DNA from: Collybiopsis luxurians FD-317 M1
Taxonomy: Eukaryota; Basidiomycota; Agaricomycetes; Agaricales; Omphalotaceae
Assembly: GCA_000827265.1 (NCBI GenBank)
Contig: KN834772.1
Span: 693,014-757,013, forward strand
Direction: 5' to 3'
Length of the DNA: 64,000 nt
Within the stretch, counting starts at the first letter, position 1, and each line of letters opens with the position of its first letter. The notes under the pieces were generated by a model. It worked only from the letters and a program-made list of their open reading frames with translations. It was not told where the DNA came from and searched no databases. This document shows, one piece after another, positions 1-10,496 of this stretch. Both the position numbers and the translations under genes were made by a program.

Positions 1-1107
1 CACCACCTCTTCATCGACTCCCTTAAGCAGGACCGTTTCCCTATCCTCGAACACCGATATCACTATCGAGCCATCGTACCCATCAGACATACAAGATCCA
101 CTTGCAACCATGCGCAGTACTCTGGAAAACCTAGAGGTACCGGAGAGGAATAGTTGTACAAATCGCAGCAGTTCGTTAACTCTTGTCATATTATCAGGAT
201 ATCATTCGAGAATTGGAAACCCAAACCATGAATCAAGGCTTGGCTGAAGGTAGTCTGTTCGCTGCTGATATCCAAAAGTGGGTTGTGTTTTATTTTACTA
301 CCCAGAGGGGATGTCGAGGGCTGAAGGTCTTTTTGGGGGGGGGCAGGATACGTCAGGATCTCGACGGGATTGAAAAGGGACATGCGAACGGGACGCAGGA
401 GATTAAATGTGAGTACTGTTTGTTTAGGAGTCGTGTACCTGTTTTTGAATGATGTATTTCGCAGTGCTCATGGATGATCTGGTCAAGAAGACCTCGCTGG
501 CGGAGATTCAGAAGCAAGGTATGTTCAGGGAGAATCGTTCGAGTGGATTCAGAGCTCGAGCTGACAAAATAAACATGTGCAGTCGACGAGGAGATCAAAC
601 AAAACATGGATTCGTTGATCAAGGAAGAGGTCAAAACGTACCTCGAGCAGGCCATCCCATCGAAGATACAGCAGGAGCTTCAGGATCGAAAGAAGGAACT
701 CGACGAGGTCAACAGGGACCTTCACAATTCGTAGGGACATTTTCGTTGTATCCGAGAATTATTTTCGTAATGATTTGGCTGGCTAAACTCGAATAGAGAG
801 AGCAAGAGATTGAATTCGCTTCTTCGAGAACGAAACCGTCACGAACCTTTGCGTAATATTTACCGATCCAATGGGGAAGTTAGCAAGCACTTTCCAAAGA
901 CGCTCGATGATCTTTTCAATATTGACGGTGAGTGTATGCTCAGATCAAGTGCTGCGTGCGAAGTTCACGCTTGTCGTCACAGCAACAACATGCAAAACGT
1001 TGGTACAGGACTACAATCTCGAAGTGAGTGCCTCAAAAGATGGGAATTTGAATCGGTTCATGGTATTTTGTGGCGTACAATACCAAATGGTGAGTGTCTC
1101 TTCATAG
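1..1107 (+). CDS. Coiled-coil protein, 5' end cut by the window edge
   Basis: Not recognised by name. A consistent exon chain can be read: exon to 136 (ends LENLE), 198 onward (DIIRELETQTMNQ...), a poorly resolved middle, about 461-518 (MDDLVKKTSLAEIQKQ), about 583-728 (VDEEIKQNMDSLIKEEVKTYL..., KIQQELQDRKKELDEVNRDL), about 798-927 (ESKRLNSLLRERNRHE... TLDDLFNID) and about 983-1107 ending MVSVSS. Introns have GTACCG, GTATGT and GTGAGT donors and AG acceptors, and frame is kept across the junctions checked. The central part is strongly charged and heptad-like, so a parallel coiled coil is likely; the C-terminal 60 residues look globular. The ATG at 109 could be internal. The exon between about 240 and 410 is uncertain. 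No signal peptide or membrane segment is visible in the part present. Function unknown. Confidence 0.6.
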
Positions 1108-1349
1108 CTGTCTGGATATTCGTGACGTCTTTTGAGGTCCGCCGGGGGAATGATAGTAAGCGTGTTGCCTTCGATATTAAAGGTTTTTAGTGATGTACAC
1201 AGTGTAAAGCATTCATCTTTGTATCATTATAATTATCTGTGTACAATGTCGTAAAAACAGCTTTGACCGTGTGCCAAATATATACAATTCCATCGGAAGA
1301 ATTAGTTTTCCATTTACATCTGACCCGCTACGCTATCTGTTCGTCAACG

Positions 1350-2230
1350 TCAGACCATAGAAGTGATGTATTTGTACTGACTATGTCCTGGGCCATAATT
1401 AATATTAAACACGACTGAACTACCATTATCGATGACGATACTGGGTGGACAATTGTAAGTCGTGTTGTTCATATCGTTCGCCACACTGTTAAACTGGGAT
1501 CTCTGAATGCTGTGTACGCTCGCGCTGGAAAAAGAGTGGGCACCAGCCATTGTTAGAGACTGCCTGGATGACGGTATCGAGGTATGAGGTGGGCTCGAGG
1601 AGGATTGGGAATACTCTCGAGTTATCGAGCCCGTAGGCAAGTCCCAGTGCTCCTTAAGGCGAGAGATTTTTCCCTATAATTATTCAAGTCAATCGGCGGT
1701 TACACAGTATTCGACTCGTTCACCTGTGAGTCCAATTTCTTTAGCTTCACCTCTTCATGAAATTTCTTGATAGATTTAGAATCATGCCATGAGTAGACAA
1801 GGGCTAGAACTGCATTTCGTCCAGTAAGACGCCTAACCAGCCTTTCGCAACGAGCCAGAGTTCTATAGAGTCTTTTGTCAGTGAAGAAACGATTGAAGAC
1901 TTATGATGAGAAAGTATACATGTCGAAGTCAGTAAATATCTCGGCAAAGTCCCCTTGGCGAAATCCAGGAGCACCAAAATATTCAGATTTGAGGATATCG
2001 AAATTGTCCTTTAGCCCATTATCGAGCAGCTTCAAAGAGTGCCCGCAAAACGGTTTCCTCTCTAAATCGTGTAACCGAACGGACAAAGACGACAGCTGAG
2101 TCTGGGGGAAACCAGCCCCTGATCAATCTGAATGCGTGCATAGCAGAGCACAGCCACTAACCTCAATTAATGCAAGTCGATTTTCCGGGAGACTTTTGTT
2201 GAGATTGCGCTCGTTCGTGCAAACAGACAT
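1350..2230 (-). CDS. Small helical protein with NLR-type C-terminal motif (candidate MLKL/HeLo-like effector)
   Basis: Four exons rebuilt: 2230-2162, 2101-1920, 1871-1724, 1673-1350, giving 240 aa with frame kept at all three junctions (phases 0, 2, 0). Residues 1-140 are helical. LALIETQLSSLSVRLHDLER forms a heptad segment, and the stretch LYRTLARCERLVRRLTGR followed by SWHDSKSIKKFHEEVKL matches the pattern of the last helices of MLKL_NTD/HeLo-type four-helix bundles (family resemblance from memory, not a search). Residues 145-177 are Ser/Pro-rich. Residues 177-207 carry GAHSF...SQFNSVANDMNN, which resembles the start of the NLR at 30.2-34.6 kb (GAHDFNLSQASFYN...NNNYC). A short hydrophobic/Asn tail follows. 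No signal peptide. Alternative: an orphan gene whose motif similarity is fortuitous. The exon model is strong; the functional reading is tentative. Confidence 0.72.
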
Positions 2231-2296
2231 TGCATAGGCGGATAGAGGAAGGAAGGACAGTCCTGCCTTTTATTCTTCTCGGGACTTGGACGCGAC

Positions 2297-2303
2297 TTTT
2301 ATA
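2297..2303 (-). promoter_or_regulatory. TATA box of the 1350-2230 gene
   Basis: On the minus strand the sequence reads CTTATAAAAG about 70 bp upstream of the proposed ATG at 2230. It would place transcription start near 2270 with a short leader, supporting the chosen start. Confidence 0.5.
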
Positions 2304-2349
2304 AGCCACCGAAATGTGTAGGCTCCTGTCAGGAGTCCATGAAACACCG

Positions 2350-3237
2350 ACCATGATTGGATCATGGACGGTGGTGACTATTACTGTATACTGATTGGAA
2401 TTTTTTTAATATGAGATCGAAGATTATGTCATCACAGATATGGAAGGATCCTATGGAAGACCGCGGACCCTGATATAGATATGGCAATGAAGTATAGCGC
2501 GCGGACATCGAAACACGACTTTCAACGTTGAACCCGACGAAGCGAAATCTGCTTAACCTTTGTTTTTTTTTGGGGGCCTCTATTTCGTCCCTTCTGATTC
2601 TATATCTCGGAAAACATTGCGCTCAGTCCATACCGTAGAATCCGTAACATATTCGTTCTTCTCAATGACGACAAAAATCTTTCTTATCAACTGGATATTC
2701 CTAACCAAATCCAGCCTCTACAGGCCTCTAGTCCCTTAGGCCTTAGTGTTGGCGACCGTGCCTCTTTAAAGTACACAACCACACAACCGCCCGAAGATTT
2801 CCACGGCCCGAGTTTCTACAGTACTGCGTTCGTGCTAAATTCCTGATTTCAGGGAAACTATTTACTGGATCTGAGCCATAACTCGCTGTTCATGAAGTTT
2901 CAGGTACACTCAATACTCCGCACAGAGACTCTCTCTTCATACATCCCTCCACAGTATTCGCTGTAACTCATTCATAGATAGTATTTTGTACCTTGACGCT
3001 ACAATGGCGCATATGGATCTACCCACAGTATCCAGTAGTAGCGTCCCAAGGAGGACAATGAAATGATAGATGCATTGATCTGGTCACAGGGTCCGTCAGC
3101 TTTACATAGTCCCAAGCCGGTAATAAACCAATGCCTGAAAAATGAGCTAAGCCCTCAGATCCAGACGCTGTGACTTTGAATTTCGATTGTAAGTATGATA
3201 TATCACGTGAGGCGCTTAAGCATTTCTTTTCACCGCC
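2350..3237. other. Intergenic, no gene seen
   Basis: Divergent promoter region between the minus-strand helical protein and plus-strand SDE2. No ORF with protein-like character, repeat or RNA gene was recognised. A poly-T run (T9-10) lies near 2560. Confidence 0.5.
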
Positions 3238-4111
3238 ATGTTCACCAACGTCCTCGTATCGTCCTTCGCCCCTTTCAACACTCTATCCCTTGCCGTTCCT
3301 GCTGCTACTCACATATCCGATGTCCTGCCTTTATTGAACGAAAAGTACCCGCTTCTTCCCTCGGCTGGCCTTGTGTTATCTCTCCACTCCGGAATTGCAC
3401 CCCAGGATTCACCGGTCTCTTCCTTGTGCAGCGATGAATCTGGCTTTGTCTCCTTGCGCCTTTCGCCCCGTGTCCTTGGAGGCAAAGGAGGCTTTGGATC
3501 TCAGCTTCGTGCTGCGGGTGGACGGATGAGCAGCCAAAAGACGAGCAACAATGATTCTTGCCGGGATCTTTCTGGTAGGCGGTTGAGCACCTTAAAGGAG
3601 GCAAAGAAGTGGGTTCATACTATTTTGTCAATGTTTCGCTCTTACTGACCGATATTCTCTTAGGCTTGCGGAATACCTGGAATCAGAGCCTGAGCGACTA
3701 GCCGCCAAGGCCGAGGCACAGAAGGCAAAGTTAGAAGCACTAGAGCGCAAATTGGGTATCGATAATTCCTCTGGCGCAGGACCCTCCAAAGCTGGTGCTT
3801 CATCCTCCGAAGAACCTGCCAAGCTAGCAGGAAAGAAGCACCGATTTGATGATACAGAATATCTCGAACAAAGCCGTGAACTTGTCGATAATGTGAAGAC
3901 TGCGGTTTCTGCAGGTACGTCGAGATTTGCCCCAATGCACCAATAGATATTCATACTTTCGCCAGCCTTGCTGAAGAAAAAGAAAAAAGCCAAGCTTGCA
4001 GAATCCGACTCGCCAACAAATACACAGGCTTCGAAAGCTTCCACCAAGGCGAAGATTGCTACTTCTGCAGTGGTTGTACCGGCCGTGACGACGGAAGCTG
4101 TTGGTGCTTGA
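3238..4111 (+). CDS. SDE2: SDE2 telomere-maintenance/splicing factor
   Basis: Three exons 3238-3608, 3664-3914, 3966-4111 give 255 aa. Residues 1-80 form the N-terminal ubiquitin-like domain; it ends in [15 protein letters not shown], the hallmark of Sde2 where a deubiquitinase cuts after GG to release the active KGG-starting C-terminal fragment. The following [19 protein letters not shown] is the conserved Sde2 block. Downstream is a Lys/Glu-rich helix ([18 protein letters not shown]), a [20 protein letters not shown] block and a basic Lys-rich segment ([10 protein letters not shown]) resembling a nuclear localisation signal. In fission yeast and human, processed Sde2 joins the spliceosome and helps removal of selected introns and genome stability. 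Shorter than human SDE2; it lacks an obvious C-terminal SAP domain. Identification is firm from the cleavage motif. Confidence 0.93.
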
Positions 4112-4347
4112 GGCGTTGTCGTTTTATGGTTTACTGCGTTACCTATACTCTACACCGAGGACGTTTAGTTCTGTATAATACGCGGACGTTCGCTGCACCT
4201 GGACATTCGATGGTTTGTATTTCCGGTATGTTCTAGTTCCAAGAAGCCCGGCATTGAGGATCAGTGTTTCCTTGTGGGGATAGATTCTCAGCAATCAAGA
4301 AGTCATACTGCACTCTATGATATACATTGGATACACGAAATCACTAA

Positions 4348-5038
4348 TCAGACCTTTTGTCTCGGAGCTTCCTGCAGATTTTCGCTGCTTAAGCTACTGA
4401 TGGCCTGCAACAAAGAGCTGAAATCTCCGTAGAGTTCGACTCTCGTCAGCTCGCAGCCGTTATTCTGCTGGAAAGTCATGTAAGAACGCATCAACGTAGG
4501 GAACTATGGAATCTCCACCTGGCGTTGCCGGCTCTGTATTACCATACAAGCCTTCACTGTGATATCTACTCCATTCTTCACGGTATAGTAGATGGTGCCC
4601 AAAGCGACAACATGATCGGGAGCAAATATAACTGCGTCTCGCAGTAAGCGTTTGTATCAATTTCGAATTGGTCGACTTTGCATACCTTCGTGAATGCTAA
4701 ATAGGGTGAGAGCTCATTCGTCAAAGCGTGATAAATGAAAGAGTGGGATTTCCTATTCACCTATGATTCACTTTTAAATAGTTGGAGAACATGAACCTCA
4801 TACTTTCCGCTATCTTCGACCTGCTATCTAGTGCGGGTAGTCCGCCGATAGTGAAGTAAGCATCTTCAGAAAAGTGACTCGCAACGTCGTCTACATCTAG
4901 TCTGTCGCATGCTTTGAACATCTGCGGGGCATGATTCCGATACAGTTCAAGATTTGGAGAGAGACTAAGGACGGTTGGGTCACTTACATCGAGCATGCAT
5001 TGACGCGTTTGTTCATTCGTGTCAGATACGGCTACCAT
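4348..5038 (-). CDS. NTF2/SnoaL-like domain protein
   Basis: Start ATG at 5038 (MVAVSDTNEQTRQC). Exons 5038 to about 4763, a short exon near 4685-4695 (IHE), about 4536-4640 (IFAPDHVVALGTIYYTV), then about 4492-4348 ending APRQKV. The cone-like alpha+beta pattern fits the SnoaL-like/NTF2 fold: helix YRNHAPQMFKACDRLDVDDV, then FSEDAYFTIGG, then DHVVALGTIYYTVKNGVDI. Such proteins are small enzymes or ligand-binding proteins; no catalytic residues can be assigned here. About 150 aa, normal for the fold. Exon 2 is very short, and the second and third introns are inferred from frame continuity. Confidence 0.62.
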
Positions 5039-5583
5039 GCTGGATATCCGATGTCGAGATATGAGAAATTAGTAGGCAAGACTTTATGATCGAACAGAGA
5101 GTGAATGTCAAAGAAAGTGCAGTATATTTAATCTTCCAAGGATGACCTAGCTTGCCCAGACGATACCCGCCGAGATTTATAAGAAAGCAACCCTGCATGG
5201 AGCCTGGGAGCCACGAGCTACATGGTGTCTGACGGCCGGGGCCAATTTCATTGTTGAGTAACGAGTTTTGAGGGTACAGCTTCTGATGAGAACATCAAAC
5301 GGAGTAATTGCACAATGCAAACTTCGCTCAAAGAATTGAGGACATCACGTTTGCGAGACAGACATGTCGGCGAATTCGGGCCGGCATCATCGGCATGTCA
5401 TCCGACTCTGCCGAAACACATTACCGTACGGTACATACGATTGTGATATCAGGTCCGTCGGGCTCAGGTAACTGACGGATGGCTCGATTTCATTCCATGA
5501 TGGATGATATCCAATGTGCACTCTCATATGCTCTTTTTATTAAGTAGAAAATCCACCTGGGCAGTTTGAATATCCAATATATG

Positions 5584-7237
5584 TCAAGCCATACCGTCGT
5601 AAAGCTTGGCGAGTTTCTTTCCAACAGATTCCCCAGACAAATAAGCCCCGGCTACTGTTCCACATTCCTCGAACGGAGCAGCATGCTCTCCGCAGAACCA
5701 GAGTCTCCGTTCGACGCAACCTTCCCTGAACGCCTGTACGTCCTTGTCTGCCTCCTCTACCCCCACTTGGAAGTTGCAATAGCTTCCATGGCCATTTAAT
5801 TCATCTTTTAGCCATTCTGTGGCCAGAACTGCCTTCGGAATACAGTCTGGGTTCTTTGAGTCGAATCCTGGAAGACGAGAATAATACGGAAAGAAGAACT
5901 TTGTGATAAACTCGTATTTTTCCTCTTTGGACTTGCCATATATCGAATTAACGATATACCTGGAGCAATCGCCATACAGATAGAAGAGCATCGTCGGGTG
6001 ATTATTCGGGGGTGCAAAGGCTGCCAAGTTCCAAATCTCCTGTGCCCAATGATGAGGATTGGTGTCATCTGCATATTTTGGACGTAACCAATTCGTGAAA
6101 CTCGGAAAGGAGTCGGCAGTTTTGTCAGAGATCCAAAAGGCCGAAGGAAAGGTGATGAACACTTTCTCGAGCTGAGAAAGTTTCAAGTTGTCGATGGCCG
6201 AGGACAGTTTTTTGGGAAGTGAGGGTGTAAAGCAGTCGCGGTATTTTTTGAGCCATCCCAGCGGTGTAGTCATTACCACTTCATCGAATTCATGAATGGA
6301 TCCGTCGTCAGTGATAACACAGACCTGCTTTCCAGAGGTACGTTCCTCGGGCGTTCGGACGGAGACAACTCTCTTCCCTAAGATAATCTCCGCTTTTTCT
6401 CTTGCGGGTTCGGAGATCCTGTCTATTATAGCAGAATATGTGGAAGCCACGAACACCTCCTCTTCTATGTAGTCAGTTTTTTGATACGGATCTCCGCTCA
6501 TAAGCAAGTTCTTACCTCCTCCGCAGCATTCTTCCATCCACGCGAATCTTAGGCTCTGCTTATAGACAGGCTCACCGACATAAGCACCCCACATCTCACT
6601 CATCTGTAAAAGTGTGTCTCGGTCTTGCTCATCTTCAAGCTCCTCAACACATCTTCCCTGAATGAAATCATATAAAGAATCTTTTGCGGGAATACTGTGC
6701 CCGTGATTCTTATGAGCTTCCTCACTATACTCAAACGCTTCCTCGATAATCTTCCACAGCAGCGTCGAGAGCCTATCTGTGGTCTCATCGGACATCTTGT
6801 TACCCAAAGAGTCGAATAACATCTGCTTTGAGTTCCAATGATGCACAGGCGTGTCGGTATCTGTCGCCAGTTTCAATATTGGATGAACTTCACCGCTATC
6901 CCAAGTATGGATCCAGTTCGCTCCTCTATCAGTGGTGGTCATAAGATCGGTTTCAGCAGGACGAGAACGGTTTTGGCCATAAGTACTTACATATCAATGT
7001 TATATCCCAGTTCTTTGGATTGGCAAATCTAAAAAAAAAAAGGACGGAAAGCAGGCTACGAGTCAGCATTGAATGGTTTCTGTTTTGGCTGTGCGGATCA
7101 TTCACTCTGCCACCTATTCTGTCTCTGGCTTCAAGTATCGTAACTTGGAAGCCGTGCGAGAGGAGGATATCTGCGCATCGTAATCCCGACACTCCAGCGC
7201 CTACAATACAGATGTGATTGCGACGTTCGTGACGCAT
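5584..7237 (-). CDS. Flavin-containing amine oxidase (polyamine oxidase/LSD1-like)
   Basis: Three exons 7237-7106, 7028-6991, 6925-5584 give 503 aa with exact frame (phases 0 and 2). The N-terminus holds the FAD dinucleotide-binding motif [19 protein letters not shown], the ribose-binding acidic end [12 protein letters not shown], and GANWIHT after the second junction. The middle has [18 protein letters not shown], and the C-terminus has the second FAD motif [32 protein letters not shown]. This is the amine oxidase superfamily fold, which oxidises a C-N bond with FAD and releases H2O2. A polyamine substrate is the usual assignment for fungal members of this length, but the sequence does not settle it. 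No signal peptide or SWIRM domain, so probably a cytosolic or peroxisomal enzyme rather than a histone demethylase. Confidence 0.88.
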
Positions 7238-8052
7238 TCCGATGATGGTATGAACGATACGGTGGTGATTATATGGGAATGTTTCAAATCTCCGGACTTC
7301 GGCCGTCCCTAAGGTTCAGTGAAGGGAGAGGAAGAGAGACCTTTGTATGCTTATGACTGTTTTGGCCGTTGCCTTAAATGTGAGATAGTTTTCAAATGCC
7401 TGTCAACGAGACCTCGCGGCTCGCTGCCACTTCACCACACCATTTCTTCCTCATCCGGGCACTTGGACGCAAAAATCGAACGTCCGAGCCGGCACAGGAT
7501 AACATATTTGCACAATCCTGGACGTGGACCTGACGAGGGCGACTGAGATAAGTACTCTCACAGCTTTAAATTTGCATGTACTCTACGGACTACAGCTTTC
7601 TTCTCCAGTCAAAGTCACGTGGAAAACTCGCATGTCGAAAGATACTATGTAGCGCCCTTACTCAAAAATAAAGAAAGCCTAGATACGGACATGAAACGAC
7701 AACAGCAAAGAATGATGAACAACGAACCAGAGATATGCGACATGATAGATAGATCAGTAGGTACATATAGTATTTGTAAATAGATAGATTGGCTTCTCCC
7801 GAAGTTTAAGAAAAGACAATAGAAGATCAGATGTAGAGAAAGAGACATATATAGGAAAGTGCGGGGGAAAACGTCCAACTCACGGACAGCCCAGGTACAA
7901 AGTCAAAGGCCAAGACCAACAAAGCAGGTGCGGAATAACGTTTTTTAAAACGAGTTATTCATTCCGCCCACGTATACATATCTTCAATTCTATAGGAAGT
8001 GAATCAGTGACTGCATATTCGAGGAGCATTGTAGCCAGAAAGAAAAAATTAC
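7238..8052. other. Intergenic between two minus-strand genes
   Basis: Contains the promoter of the amine oxidase and the 3' flank of the ankyrin gene. Short ATG ORFs are present on both strands but none shows protein-like composition or homology I recognise. A GATAGAT microsatellite-like stretch lies at 7740-7795. Confidence 0.45.
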
Positions 8053-9351
8053 TCACCTTCTGGGTTGTTCGGTGTCGGCTTCTCGGGCGGATAGATCCCT
8101 TTCCGCTGTAACTTGGTCGAACAAGATCAATATATCTGCATGACCTCTGTTTGTCGCGAGTTGATATGGAGTATCACCATCGACATCGATGTTGTTAAGG
8201 TCAGCTCCGTGGTCGAGAAGAACTCGCGCAATCTTTAGGTGATTGCCATATGCCGCCATGCTCAGAGCGGTCCATCTGAAAAGCGAAAAAGATAAACACC
8301 TTGATCAGAATACTCGTAAGGTACTCACCCCCAACGGTCCTTGGCATTGATATTGCACCCAAGCTTAATCAGGTTGATAACCTTATCCAAATCTCCATCG
8401 CTGGCCGCTTGGACAATAGCCGTCTGCTTTTGAAGTAGTTTTTTGACCATCCTCGTTGGGTCCATCGCCTTTTTCTTCTTCAACGGGGGAGAAGGAAGGA
8501 GGAAATCCTCGTTGGGCACTTGCGCTTGTTTTTGGCGGACCTTGTCTTCGAATTCCTCTTCATTTTCGACAACAATGGTGAACGTGCTGGAGCTAGCGCC
8601 GAATGAGCTCCCGTTACCTGTCAAGCTGGCTGAATTAGGTTCGCTGGGGAGAACTTCGGTATCCGCCCCCTGCAATATCTTTGTCTTCATCCAATTGACA
8701 ATGTATTCACGATGCTCCTCCATAACAACCGAAGTAATACCCACGTCTTCAAGTTCGCGTCGAAGCTCGTTCCATACATCGGGGGATTCAATGGTCTCGA
8801 CAATATCTGGGACTGTTGTGACTGAACCTTCACGAAAGCCCGCGTTAACTTCGTTGGCAAACTTGGTCAGACGTTTCTCCAGTCTTACTAGGGAAGAACT
8901 GCGATAAAGTGGGAGATAAGTAGGTAAGCCTATTATGAAACGCGATTTTGCATACTTGCCTGGCTAACGCGCTGTTGAAAGCAGTCAACAGCGTTACTTG
9001 GCTAATAAGACGTGACCTCACGTCCGCCAAGTCTTCTAAACCAAACCTCATCCGATCCCACGTCCTTTGAGACTGAGTTCGGAGAGACTCGTATGAATTT
9101 AGCAGCTTCTCGAGATCATCGAGGGTAGTTTTGCAACCATCTGTGAGAATCTTGAGACGATACTCGCGGGACTTGTCGAGATCGGTGAATTCGCTCATGG
9201 TGTCCTCCGTTTCCTTCAGGACGACGTGTAGGGAAGCTACTTCAGTAGATAGACGCCTAAAATCTTCGCTGGATTCTTTACAGCTTTTGTAAAGAAACCA
9301 GGCGAATTTAGACACCACTACAACATCTCCAACGCCGATACCAAAGCTCAT
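8053..9351 (-). CDS. STAND-type fungal N-terminal domain plus ankyrin repeats
   Basis: Exons 9351-8960, 8898-8329, 8275-8053 give 394 aa. The N-terminus MSFGIGVGDVVVVSKFAWFL... followed by a long helical stretch (DFRRLSTEVASLHVVLKETE) is the typical fungal N-terminal domain of STAND proteins (HeLo-like). The middle is Ser/Glu-rich and ends with a basic PPLKKKKAMDPTR segment. The C-terminus carries two to three ankyrin repeats (AIVQAASDGDLDKVINLIKLGCNINAKDRWG, split across the junction with WTALSMAAYG; then LLDHGADLNNIDVDGDTPYQLA). No NACHT domain, so it is a small STAND-derived adaptor-like protein. Intron 1 only keeps frame with a GC donor (AG|GCAAGT), a GC-AG intron. Role unknown; relatives sit in fungal incompatibility and cell-death NLRs. 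Confidence 0.82.
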
Positions 9352-9547
9352 AGTGGCAGAAGAAGTCCTGGGCTACGGGGAGTCTCTTGCGGAAGCTTGT
9401 GGGCCAAAGTCCGTCATGGGATTTCATATATTCTTATTCCATTGTTGTTTTCTAGAGCGCTAATCCAACGATGCACGTCAGTATGCGTTCCTTGAATATA
9501 AATTTGTGACAAAGTGATGATGGTGAACATGTCCGGAGCTCAATGTT

Positions 9548-9976
9548 TCAGGATAGGGTAGGAGGAAGTAGACAGTTTATTCTGCGCCAACCGAATTCAT
9601 TCGAATGCCAGCTTTTGAAGGACTCGAGCACCTGTACAGGACGGATAGAGCTGAATTCAAAGGCGTTGCTAGGATGGATATAAAGAGTTAATTGGACGAA
9701 GAATGGAACACATATTATATTGACACTTTGATAATCACTGAGTTCATAACCCCCGCGCGCACGTTTGAATTCCATCTTGAAGGCGCTGGCTTTGAGCAGA
9801 TCGGGGACACTGGACGTTATGAGGATAACAGTTGGCAAGCTGAGGAAAGATGGTGGTGGTTGAAAAACAAGACGAGCGTCTATATACTGTTTACCAGCGG
9901 ACACCCATCTTGATTCCTGACTGTCAGGTTCAAACCCAAAACCTTTTACAATCTGCAAGCTCATTGGTAGGCTCAT
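9548..9976 (-). CDS. Possible hypothetical protein, single ORF
   Basis: An uninterrupted minus-strand ORF of up to 142 codons. No domain recognised, no signal peptide, no clear splice structure. It may be a chance ORF or part of a larger unrecognised gene. Listed only because the 1.1 kb between the ankyrin gene and the NADH pyrophosphatase contains nothing else. Confidence 0.2.
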   Translation of the reverse strand: MSLPMSLQIVKGFGFEPDSQESRWVSAGKQYIDARLVFQPPPSFLSLPTVILITSSVPDLLKASAFKMEFKRARGGYELSDYQSVNIICVPFFVQLTLYIHPSNAFEFSSIRPVQVLESFKSWHSNEFGWRRINCLLPPTLS

Positions 9977-10496
9977 AGTCGGATCTTATAGGAGTTCTTC
10001 ATCTTTAATTCTATGTCGCAACCCAAAATGACGGGATAGAATCTTTTGAAGACTCGAAGTCATACCCTACCATCCATTGCCTAGACTCTGGCCACTTTCC
10101 AACGGAATACTCTCAATTTTGCCTAAATCTGTCCAGTTCTTCCGAGTCTAGGCGACTCTTTCAATTCAGCTACGGACGGATTCTCTCTTGCCTGAGAAAT
10201 TCCTTGTTCCGCGTTCCGAGGTTCTACGACTATGCCCGTGTATCGTACTAAAGCTTCCTTCATGGCATAGCGTTGACCTGGTGGCCATTATCACGCGCCG
10301 GCGTTGAATGATCAACCACCGCGGTCTTCTGAAATCGTCACGGAATCCTTACCAATTCAAATCACACCCACGTCCAATAAAAGCCAACCTCCACCCGCTC
10401 TTTCATCTCGACGCTTGTGGAAGCTCGAGACTTTCAGTTGCCACTATACTACGCTCAAAGTTGACGCGCTCAGTCATCGCTAACACTATCGCAAAG

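Noticed and set aside
3628..4047. 139-aa minus-strand ORF
   Set aside because: Mirror of SDE2 exons 2-3.
8443..8907. 154-aa plus-strand ORF opposite the STAND/ankyrin gene
   Set aside because: Antisense shadow of exon 2; Ser/Thr-rich translation without domains.
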